A program made the translations under genes and the position numbers. The notes beneath the pieces were generated by a model, which worked only from the letters and a program-made list of their open reading frames with translations, did not search any database and was not told the origin of the DNA. A stretch of DNA of 5,870 bases from contig JBKJUS010000130.1 in assembly GCA_046590575.1 (NCBI GenBank), positions 1 to 5,870 on the forward strand. Reading direction: 5' to 3'. Positions 1 to 5,321 of the stretch are shown here, in pieces. How positions within the stretch are numbered: position 1 is the stretch's first letter; each line of letters begins with the position of its first letter. Origin of the DNA: DATLNF01 sp046590575 (GTDB lineage Bacteria; Actinomycetota; Actinomycetes; BP-191).

Positions 1-46
1 AGGACGAACCGGCGATGCCGCCGCCGACGATCACGACGTCACTCAT
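1..46 (-). CDS. FAD-dependent oxidoreductase/monooxygenase, N-terminal fragment
   Basis: Only the first 15 codons are inside the window; the gene runs off the left edge. The visible N-terminus reads MSDVVIVGGGIAGSS. This is a beta-strand followed by the GxGxxG glycine motif of a Rossmann fold, as found at the extreme N-terminus of FAD-dependent monooxygenases and other glutathione-reductase-type flavoproteins. The ATG (46-44) is preceded by a strong Shine-Dalgarno sequence, GGAGG, on the minus strand at 57-53 with 6 nt spacing, which fixes the start. The gene lies 91 bp downstream of the FAD-linked oxidase on the same strand, with no obvious terminator between them, so co-transcription is plausible. 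Substrate and exact subfamily (aromatic hydroxylase, halogenase, geranylgeranyl-reductase-like and others) cannot be decided from 15 residues. Confidence 0.8.
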   Translation of the reverse strand, partial: MSDVVIVGGGIAGSS

Positions 47-50
47 GCCC

Positions 51-57
51 CACCTCC
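51..57 (-). promoter_or_regulatory. Ribosome binding site of the left-edge flavoprotein
   Basis: The minus strand reads GGAGGTG here, and GGAGG ends 6 nt before the ATG at 46. It is the best Shine-Dalgarno match on the minus strand of the window. It supports an independent translation start for this gene even if it is transcribed together with the upstream oxidase. Confidence 0.7.
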
Positions 58-137
58 GACCTCATGGAGAACGAACCGCCGCCGTGCAGGGCCTGTGCTG
101 CCGGGTGTGCGCGCCGACCGTGGCCGGCGAGAGCGCC

Positions 138-1484
138 TCACCCACGTGGATCGACGTTGTGGTTCAGGTGCAGGACGTTGTCCGGGTCCCAGGCCTGCTT
201 GACGGTGACAAGACGCTGCCAGTTCGGCCCGTAGGCCGCGCGCACCCCGTCGGAGTCGTCCGCACCGAGGTAGTTCACGTAGCGGCCCTCCAAGGCGTGC
301 GGCAGCACTGCGGCGTAGGTGCGGCGTGCCCAGGCGATGTTGGCCTGCGTATCGTCGACGTCCTGCCACTGCGCGGCGATCAGGACGCTGTGTCCGGGGC
401 TGCGGTGCGGGAAGGCAGTGGCCGAGGGATCGACCCTCGTCGCCACGCCGTGCAGGTTCTCGAACACGATCGCGCTCATCGGCGACGGCGCCTCGGCGTA
501 CGCGGCGACCATCGCCTCCAGCAGGGCGTCACTGGGTTGCCCGACAAAGGCTGACTTCCAGTAGTTGAGCGCCCCGCGCGGGAAGCCGTCGTCGAGGAGC
601 TGGTTCGCGGCTGGGTAGGGCTGCTCGGCGACTGTGTCGAGGACCGGCTGGCTGATCCTCAGGGAGGTCAGCAGACGGTCGGCTTGGCGCCCGTCTCCTG
701 TCCAGCAGACGGGGACAGTGACAACCGGCGCGCCGTCGGGGGCATGCACCAGGCCGCACGACACGGACAGCTCGTCGGGGGCGGTCGCGGCGAGGTCGCG
801 GTACGACTGCAGCACCCCCAGTGCCGCGTCTGCGGGATGGGCGATAAGCCCGGTCGTCACCTTCGCGACCGGGTGCAGCGCGAACTCGAACTCCGTCACC
901 ACGCCGAAGTTGCCGCCGCCACCGCGAAGCGCCCAGAACAGGTCCTCGTGCTGATCGTTGCTCGCGACGACACAGCGACCGTCGACAACGACCACCTCGG
1001 CGGACAACAGGTTGTCCACGGTCAGGCCGCAGCTGCCCATAAGGTGGCCGATGCCGCCTCCGAGGGTGAGGCCGGCGACGCCGGTGGTGGAGACGACGCC
1101 CCCGGTCGTGGCGAGTCCGTGCTCAGCTGTCGCCTGATCCAGCTCTCGCCACAGCACGCCCGCCTGCACGCGCACCCGCCTACGCTCCGGATCGACCACG
1201 ATGCCCTTCATCGGCGACAGGTCGATCATCAGGCCGCCGTCAGTGACGGCGCGTCCAGCAACGTTGTGGCCGCCTCCACGGACCGACACCTCTAGCCGTC
1301 GGCGGTCGGCGAGCTCGAGCGCCTGTACGACGTCAGTGCGCGTTTGGCATCGGGCGATCGCGGCCGGCCGCTTGTCAATCAGTCCGTTGTGCACGCGGCG
1401 CGCGGCTTCGTAGTCCGGCGCGTCCGGCGAGAGCAGCGCGCCGCGGATGGTGAGCGGTTCGGTCGCGAGCGAGAGATCGGTCAT
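138..1484 (-). CDS. FAD-linked oxidase (berberine bridge / 6-hydroxynicotine oxidase type)
   Basis: A 448-residue protein, the usual length for bacterial members of this family. It has an N-terminal PCMH-type FAD-binding domain (FAD_binding_4, about residues 38-205) and a C-terminal BBE segment (about 402-445, YVNYLG to LHLNHNV). RGGGHN (69-74) contains His73, the family's 8-alpha-histidyl FAD attachment site. LGGGIG (141-146) and LRGGGGNFGVVTEFE (186-200) are further FAD-contact signatures. The Cys that gives bicovalent attachment in plant BBE aligns by eye with Val131, so single covalent attachment through His73 is inferred, as in 6-hydroxy-D-nicotine oxidase. Such enzymes oxidise alcohols, amines, sugars or natural-product intermediates using O2; the substrate here is unknown. 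No signal peptide is visible, so it is probably cytoplasmic. The ATG at 1484 was chosen because it begins the conserved region with a weak GGAAGAG 8 nt upstream; an in-frame GTG at 1493 would add three residues. It is divergent from the regulator and probably leads an operon with the downstream flavoprotein. Confidence 0.93.
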   Translation of the reverse strand: MTDLSLATEPLTIRGALLSPDAPDYEAARRVHNGLIDKRPAAIARCQTRTDVVQALELADRRRLEVSVRGGGHNVAGRAVTDGGLMIDLSPMKGIVVDPERRRVRVQAGVLWRELDQATAEHGLATTGGVVSTTGVAGLTLGGGIGHLMGSCGLTVDNLLSAEVVVVDGRCVVASNDQHEDLFWALRGGGGNFGVVTEFEFALHPVAKVTTGLIAHPADAALGVLQSYRDLAATAPDELSVSCGLVHAPDGAPVVTVPVCWTGDGRQADRLLTSLRISQPVLDTVAEQPYPAANQLLDDGFPRGALNYWKSAFVGQPSDALLEAMVAAYAEAPSPMSAIVFENLHGVATRVDPSATAFPHRSPGHSVLIAAQWQDVDDTQANIAWARRTYAAVLPHALEGRYVNYLGADDSDGVRAAYGPNWQRLVTVKQAWDPDNVLHLNHNVDPRG

Positions 1485-1507
1485 GTTGGGCACTCTTCCG
1501 GTCACCC

Positions 1508-1536
1508 GTGTCACGTGCGTGTCACCTTGCTGTCGA
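1508..1536 (+). promoter_or_regulatory. Three heptamer direct repeats at 11-bp steps, putative SARP operator
   Basis: GTGTCAC occurs at 1508-1514 and again, identical, at 1519-1525. A third, degenerate copy CTGTCGA lies at 1530-1536. The spacers are 4 bp (GTGC and CTTG), so the period is exactly 11 bp and all copies face the same side of the helix. A further TCAC at 1502 is out of register by 2 bp. Direct heptamers with an 11-bp period are the known binding-site layout of SARP activators such as ActII-ORF4 and DnrI. The site lies directly upstream of a SARP-family gene. Autoregulation and control of the divergent oxidase are inferred. A palindromic CACGTG at 1512-1517 falls within the array and is an alternative recognition element. 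Confidence 0.55.
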
Positions 1537-1551
1537 CCATGATGAGCCGCT

Positions 1552-1558
1552 GGGGGGG
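1552..1558 (+). promoter_or_regulatory. G-run ribosome binding site of the SARP regulator
   Basis: Seven consecutive G residues end 4 nt before the ATG at 1563. They can pair with the C-rich anti-Shine-Dalgarno core, though they lack the usual A. No comparable purine tract precedes the in-frame ATGs at 1539 and 1542, so this G-run decides the start in favour of 1563. A homopolymeric G7 is also a place where length variation by slippage could change translation initiation. Confidence 0.45.
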
Positions 1559-1562
1559 TCGG

Positions 1563-4439
1563 ATGCGCTACAGCGTCCTCGGGGCGATCGAGGTCGACAC
1601 CGGAGCGGGTGCCCGTGCGCCCGCGAGCCGGTCTCAGCGCGCACTGCTTGCGGCGCTGCTGGTTAACAGGGGCCGGACGGTCGGGCTCGACCGGCTCGCG
1701 GAGGCGGTGTGGGGAGACGACCTGCCCGCAGATGCCGCGGCGGCGCTGCGGACTCAGGTCCTGCGCCTGCGCCGCAGCCTCGGCCCGGCGGCGCACGAGG
1801 TCCGGACAGCGCGGGGCGGTTACCGCTTGGACTGCCCTGACGAGCAGGTCGACGCCGAGTGCTTCACGACGTTGCTGACGCGAGCTGCGGCGTCGGCAGA
1901 TGACGCCGTTGCGCTCGACCTGCTCGTGCGCGCGAACTCGCTCTGGCGCGGAACGGCCTACGAGGATGTCCCTGAGCTGGAAGCGGTGCGCTCCGATGTC
2001 GCGCGGCTGGAGGAGCTGCGCGTCGCTGCACGGCGCCGGTACGGCGAGCTGCTGCTCCGTCTCGGTCGTCCAGAGGAGGCCGCTGCCGCCCTGGCCGCCG
2101 TGCTCACTGAGGAGCCTGAGCGGGAGGACGTCCGCGCGACGCTCATGCGGGCACGGTACGCCTGCGGTCAGCACACTGCTGCGCTCGAGCTCTATGAGCA
2201 GTGGCGCGCGCTGCTCGCCGACGAGCGGGGCCTCGACCCGTCGCCGCAACTGCGCGCGGTGCACCAGGCGGTGCTGCGGCACGAGGTGGACGTCGCCGTC
2301 CGGCCGGCACTTCCGGTTCCGGACCCGGCGTCGGAGACGATGGACCCGCCGCTGCTCGGACGCGACGACGATCTCGAAGCCTTGTCGGCCCTGTTGGAAG
2401 TCCGCCGGTTCGTCACCGTGGTCGGCCCGGGCGGCGTCGGCAAAACACGCGTCGCCCGTGCGCTGCTCGAGCGGGTCGAGGAGCCGCACTCGGGTGTCTT
2501 CTGCGACCTGGCCGTCGTCCAGCGCTCGATCGACGTGGTGCGGGCAGTGGCCGCCGCTCTGGGGGTGGAGGAGCGCGCCGGAGCTGCACTGCTCGACCAG
2601 GTGGTGGAGCAGGTCAGCGGGCGGGACCTGCTGCTCGTGCTCGACAACTGCGAGCACGTCGTCGAGCAGGCGGCCGTGCTCACCGAGCAGCTCATCCAAC
2701 GTTCGCCCGGGGTCCGCCTGCTGGCTACCAGTCGGGAGCGGCTCGGTGTCGAGGGCGAGCAGGTGTGGCAGCTGGCGCCGCTGCCGTGTGAAGCCGTGGA
2801 CGACCCCGGGGTGCAGCTGTTCCTGTCGCGGGCCGGCCCTGTCGAGGCGCCCTCCGAACTCACCGTGCAGTTGTGTCAGCACCTCGACGGGCTGCCCCTC
2901 GCCCTTGAGCTCGCGGCTTCGCAGGCCGCGCGCTGGGGCGTCGACGGGCTGCTCGCCGCGCTCGACAGACGGCTCGACGTCCTCGGCGGCGGGCGGCGCG
3001 GTGCCACCCGTCACCGCTCGATGCGGTCCGTCGTCGCGTGGTCCTACGAGCAGCTCGACGAGCCGGAGCAGCGCGCGTTCGACCGGCTCTGCATCTTCGC
3101 CGGCCCGTTCGATCTGCTGGCCGCCGAGCAGGTCGTCGGAACCGGTCCCGACGACCTGACGGCCGGCACCTCCGTGATGACGCTCCTTGAGCGGTCGCTC
3201 GTCAGCACCAGCCGCACCACACCTGGGCGGCTGCACGTCCTCGAGAACCTGCGCGCATACGGACTGGAGCAGCTACGTGCACGTGGGGAGGAGGGGGCTG
3301 CGCGCACGGCGCATGGGGCGTGGGCCCGCGCAGCTGCGCAGGAAGCAGTCTCCCGGCTCAGCGGACCGAGCGAGCGCGACGCCGACGCTCGGCTACGGGG
3401 CATCTTCGACGAGCTGCGGGTCGCTCATGTCTGGGCGGTGCAGCACGAACCTGACGTGGCGTTGCGGATGAGTGAGCTGCTGCGCGGGTGGGCGCTGTGG
3501 CGCAACCTCTCTGAGGTCTTCCGGTGGAGCGAGGCCGCGGCACGCGCCGCTGGGAAGCGGCCTGGCGCAGCAGGCGCATGGGCTGCCGCAGCGATCGGCG
3601 CCTGTCAGCGCGGCGACCTCATCGGTGCACGTGCGGCGGCCGAGGCAGCACGGGGGCTGGATCCGCACGAGGTGGCCGTCGAGGAGGCCACCGGCGAGAT
3701 CGCCCTGCTCACCGGAGACCTCGCCGCAGCCTTCGAGAGCTTCCACGGCGCCCACCTAGAACGCCTTGCCGAAGGTGACCTGCTACAGGCCGTCTGGGAT
3801 CTCGGCAGCGCCGCGCTCTGCCTCAGCTACTCGGGCCGCGTCACCGAGGCGCGGGAGGTGGCCGAGCGCACGATGCGCGTGGCGGCGCGGGCGGGAGGGC
3901 CGACCGCTCGGGCCTTCGGGCATTTCGTGCTGGGCGAGGTGCAGGCAGGAGATGACCTTCCCACGGCTGAGCGTCATCTGCACGACGCCGTCGAGCTGGG
4001 GCTCGCCAGCCGCGCTCGGATGGTGGTGGGGCTGGCGCGGGTCACCCTCGCCACACTCGCGGCCCGGCACCGTCCGCCGGTTGAAGCGCTCATCGCGTAC
4101 GAACAGGTCATCCGGGACTGGATGGCTACGGGCACATGGACCGCCGAGTGGGTCACACTGCGCACACTGGTTGATCTGCTGGAGAGAACAGGCCTGCCAG
4201 AGGACGCCGCTCTGCTGCACGGCGCGACCGGTGCCCGCAGTAGTGGTGTGCCGGCGTTCGGAGCGGATGCGCAAATGCTCGCGGACGCCGAAGGCCGACT
4301 GCGAGCCTCTCTTGGTGATGACGCCTTCCAGCACTGGTCCGCCCAAGGAGCCGGATGCGGGCCGGAGGTAGCCGCGGCGCTGGCACTGGCTGCCATCGGC
4401 CGGGCGCTATCGTCGACCGCAGCGCCGAACCGCGACTGA
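1563..4439 (+). CDS. AfsR/SARP-family transcriptional activator with NB-ARC ATPase and TPR-like C-terminus
   Basis: A 958-residue three-part activator, close in size to Streptomyces AfsR (about 990). Residues 1-92 form an OmpR-type winged helix: MRYSVLGAIEV start, SQRALLAALLVNRGRTV, LRTQVLRLRRSLG and the wing ARGGYRLD. Residues 97-242 are the bacterial transcriptional activation (BTAD) domain, including YELYEQWRALL-like helices near 208-218 and ERGLDPSPQLR (221-231). The ATPase begins at LLGRDDDLEAL (264-274). Walker A is GPGGVGKT (288-295), Walker B LLLVLDNCEHV (356-366), the sensor-like strand RLLATSRERL (385-394) and GLPLALEL (443-450). Residues 600-890 are Ala/Leu-rich helical repeats, probably TPR-like. 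The tail 895-945 (PAFG, LGDDAFQHW) resembles the ends of LuxR-type ATPase regulators. All nucleotide-binding motifs are intact. Start: ATG 1563 follows a G-run (1552-1558) and begins the conserved domain; ATGs at 1539 and 1542 are in frame but lack a ribosome site. The gene is divergent from the flavoprotein pair, its most likely target. The signal it senses is unknown. Confidence 0.95.
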   Translation: MRYSVLGAIEVDTGAGARAPASRSQRALLAALLVNRGRTVGLDRLAEAVWGDDLPADAAAALRTQVLRLRRSLGPAAHEVRTARGGYRLDCPDEQVDAECFTTLLTRAAASADDAVALDLLVRANSLWRGTAYEDVPELEAVRSDVARLEELRVAARRRYGELLLRLGRPEEAAAALAAVLTEEPEREDVRATLMRARYACGQHTAALELYEQWRALLADERGLDPSPQLRAVHQAVLRHEVDVAVRPALPVPDPASETMDPPLLGRDDDLEALSALLEVRRFVTVVGPGGVGKTRVARALLERVEEPHSGVFCDLAVVQRSIDVVRAVAAALGVEERAGAALLDQVVEQVSGRDLLLVLDNCEHVVEQAAVLTEQLIQRSPGVRLLATSRERLGVEGEQVWQLAPLPCEAVDDPGVQLFLSRAGPVEAPSELTVQLCQHLDGLPLALELAASQAARWGVDGLLAALDRRLDVLGGGRRGATRHRSMRSVVAWSYEQLDEPEQRAFDRLCIFAGPFDLLAAEQVVGTGPDDLTAGTSVMTLLERSLVSTSRTTPGRLHVLENLRAYGLEQLRARGEEGAARTAHGAWARAAAQEAVSRLSGPSERDADARLRGIFDELRVAHVWAVQHEPDVALRMSELLRGWALWRNLSEVFRWSEAAARAAGKRPGAAGAWAAAAIGACQRGDLIGARAAAEAARGLDPHEVAVEEATGEIALLTGDLAAAFESFHGAHLERLAEGDLLQAVWDLGSAALCLSYSGRVTEAREVAERTMRVAARAGGPTARAFGHFVLGEVQAGDDLPTAERHLHDAVELGLASRARMVVGLARVTLATLAARHRPPVEALIAYEQVIRDWMATGTWTAEWVTLRTLVDLLERTGLPEDAALLHGATGARSSGVPAFGADAQMLADAEGRLRASLGDDAFQHWSAQGAGCGPEVAAALALAAIGRALSSTAAPNRD

Positions 4440-4468
4440 CCCACTACCGGAAGCTGCCACACGCCCTC

Positions 4469-4474
4469 AAGGAG
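4469..4474 (+). promoter_or_regulatory. Shine-Dalgarno AAGGAG of the possible leader ORF
   Basis: AAGGAG with 8 nt spacing to the GTG at 4483. It is identical to the ribosome site of the reductase gene at 4525-4530, so the intergenic region carries two equally good ribosome sites although only one full-length gene follows. Confidence 0.4.
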
Positions 4475-4482
4475 AATCTCCG

Positions 4483-4560
4483 GTGCAGGCCGTCTCTCCG
4501 CAGAGCATCGCGGAGTCGTCACCCAAGGAGCGCGCGAATGTCTCTCACTCGGATCCATAA
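4483..4560 (+). CDS. Possible 25-codon leader ORF overlapping the reductase start
   Basis: A GTG start at 4483 follows AAGGAG (4469-4474) at 8 nt. The frame runs 25 codons to a TAA at 4558-4560, ending 20 nt inside the reductase gene in a different frame. The peptide begins VQAVSPQSIAESSPKERAN and ends HSDP. It is hydrophilic, with no membrane segment and no run of one amino acid of the kind seen in amino-acid attenuators. Its AAG-GAG codons double as the ribosome site of the reductase, so translating ribosomes would pass over that site and the reductase ATG. Translational coupling or attenuation is inferred from geometry only. It could equally be chance, since open frames are common at this GC content. 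Confidence 0.3.
   Translation: MQAVSPQSIAESSPKERANVSHSDP
4496..4515 (+). repeat. Inverted repeat upstream of the reductase ribosome site
   Basis: CTCCGC (4496-4501) and GCGGAG (4510-4515) form a perfect 6-bp stem with an 8-nt loop, ending 9 nt before the reductase Shine-Dalgarno (4525-4530). No U-tract follows, so it is not a standard intrinsic terminator for the regulator gene. It could be an operator half-site pair or an RNA hairpin in the reductase leader. A 6-bp stem in GC-rich DNA can also occur by chance. Confidence 0.35.
4525..4530 (+). promoter_or_regulatory. Ribosome binding site of the DHFR-family gene
   Basis: AAGGAG with 7 nt spacing to the ATG at 4538, a near-ideal Shine-Dalgarno. 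It fixes the start at 4538; the open frame continues upstream to 4355 inside the regulator gene, but no site of this quality precedes any earlier start. Confidence 0.75.
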
Positions 4561-5170
4561 CTTCTCCATCTCCCTCGACGGCTTCGGCACCGGCGAGCCG
4601 CAGTCCGCCGACGCACCGTTCGGCCATGCGGGCGAGCGTTTGCACGAGTGGATGTTCCGCACGCGGTTCTGGCACGAGGGTGGCACCGCCGGTGTCGACG
4701 ACGCCCTTGCCCAGCGTCACAGTTACGGCATCGGCGCCGAGATCATGGGAGCCAACAAGTTTGGCCCGCCCGGATGGCAGGACGATCCGAACTGGAACGG
4801 ATGGTGGGGCCCGAACCCTCCTTTCCACGCGCCGACGTTTGTACTCACGCACCGCCCGCGACCGTCCATCGACATGGATGGCGGCACCACCTTCCACTTC
4901 CTCGACGTCGCCCCAGTCGACGCGCTGGCAGCGGCCCGGGAAGCAGCCGCCGGTCAGGATGTCCGCATCGGAGGCGGCGCCACCGTCATACGCGGCTTTC
5001 TCACCGACGGCCTCGTCGACTTCATGCACCTCGTCCAGGTACCGATCGTGCTCGGACGCGGCGTCCGGATCTGGGACGGCCTCGAGGGCCTCCAGGATGC
5101 GTACGACGTCGAGGCGGTCTCCTCGCCAAGCGGCGTCACCCACCTCACCTTCACACGCAGGATCGCGTAG
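4538..5170 (+). CDS. Dihydrofolate reductase family protein (RibD C-terminal domain)
   Basis: A 210-residue single-domain protein of the RibD-C/DHFR-like superfamily, comparable in length to the YyaP/YwjB-type stand-alone members. The signatures are in order: first strand and loop NFSISLDGF (8-16), the cofactor-side segment GIGAEIMGANKFGPPGW (64-80), strand FVLTHRPRP (101-109), the glycine-rich NADPH-binding segment VRIGGGATVIRGFLTDGLVD (142-161), and the closing strand VQVPIVLGRGVRIWDGL (166-182). Members are NADPH-dependent reductases acting on folate- or flavin-precursor-like substrates; most stand-alone members have no known substrate. True housekeeping DHFR is usually shorter and differs in sequence, so antifolate metabolism should not be assumed. 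The Trp-rich insert around 80-97 (WQDDPNWNGWWGPNPPF) fits subfamily members with a longer substrate loop. It is cytoplasmic with no signal peptide. It lies 98 bp downstream of the regulator on the same strand and may be read through from it or use its own promoter. Confidence 0.9.
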   Translation: MSLTRIHNFSISLDGFGTGEPQSADAPFGHAGERLHEWMFRTRFWHEGGTAGVDDALAQRHSYGIGAEIMGANKFGPPGWQDDPNWNGWWGPNPPFHAPTFVLTHRPRPSIDMDGGTTFHFLDVAPVDALAAAREAAAGQDVRIGGGATVIRGFLTDGLVDFMHLVQVPIVLGRGVRIWDGLEGLQDAYDVEAVSSPSGVTHLTFTRRIA

Positions 5171-5173
5171 CTC

Positions 5174-5196
5174 GATCGCACTCATCTGCCGCGATC
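5174..5196. repeat. Short inverted repeat after the reductase stop, weak terminator candidate
   Basis: GATCGC (5174-5179) and GCGATC (5191-5196) form a 6-bp perfect stem with an 11-nt loop, starting 4 bp after the reductase TAG. It lies in the 151-bp gap between two convergent genes, where bidirectional termination is expected. No T-run follows on either side and the loop is large, so it is a poor intrinsic terminator; Rho-dependent termination is equally possible. The rest of the gap (5197-5321) shows only a smaller GCGC/GCGC repeat near 5232-5244 and no gene. Confidence 0.25.
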
Positions 5197-5321
5197 CGAT
5201 GCCATCTCAAGCCGCGTCATCCGCCGCCCTAGCGCGTTCGGCGCGTCCGCAGGACCCTCGGCATTCTGGTGAAGACAGAGAAGGGCAGTTTCATTGCGCC
5301 GTCGACTCGACCCCGCGATGG

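Larger units (their letters stand above)
1485..1562. promoter_or_regulatory. Divergent intergenic promoter region (oxidase / SARP regulator)
   Basis: This 78-bp gap separates the oxidase start (minus) from the regulator start (plus), so it or its flanks must hold promoters for both. It contains the 11-bp-spaced direct repeats listed separately. A weak -10-like CATGAT (4 of 6 matches to TATAAT) lies at 1538-1543, 2 bp beyond the last repeat. It would give a very short leader before the regulator ATG. I see no convincing -35 at the right distance on the plus strand, which fits an activator-dependent promoter, and no clear -10 for the minus strand. The promoter elements themselves are weakly supported; the divergent geometry is certain. 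Confidence 0.6.

Noticed and set aside
47..137. Gap between the two minus-strand flavoprotein genes, checked for a terminator or small gene.
   Set aside because: Only 4-bp inverted repeats (for example GCCG/CGGC near 113-128) and no T-run; it looks like an ordinary intra-operon spacer.
1512..1517. CACGTG palindrome considered as a separate operator.
   Set aside because: It is created by the overlap of the first GTGTCAC repeat with its spacer; a six-base palindrome is too short to claim alone, and the 11-bp direct-repeat reading explains more of the sequence.
1344..1562. Upstream in-frame extension of the regulator frame, which would make it 1031 residues.
   Set aside because: It overlaps the oxidase coding region on the opposite strand, lacks a ribosome site and precedes the conserved winged-helix start MRYSVLGAIEV.
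1900..3159. A 419-residue plus-strand frame inside the regulator in another phase.
   Set aside because: Its composition is dominated by Arg, Ser, Cys and Trp with no domain, a shifted-frame shadow of the ATPase-coding sequence.
138..3236. A 1032-residue open frame on the minus strand running through the regulator gene into the oxidase.
   Set aside because: Only the last 448 residues (from 1484) show family motifs. The upstream part is antisense to the well-supported regulator and has low-complexity Arg/Gln/Gly composition typical of GC-rich shadow frames. It is not a fusion protein.
3974..5185. A 403-residue minus-strand frame covering the regulator's 3' end and the reductase.
   Set aside because: It is antisense to two genes with recognisable domains, has no motif of its own and is explained by the near absence of A/T-rich stop codons at this GC content.
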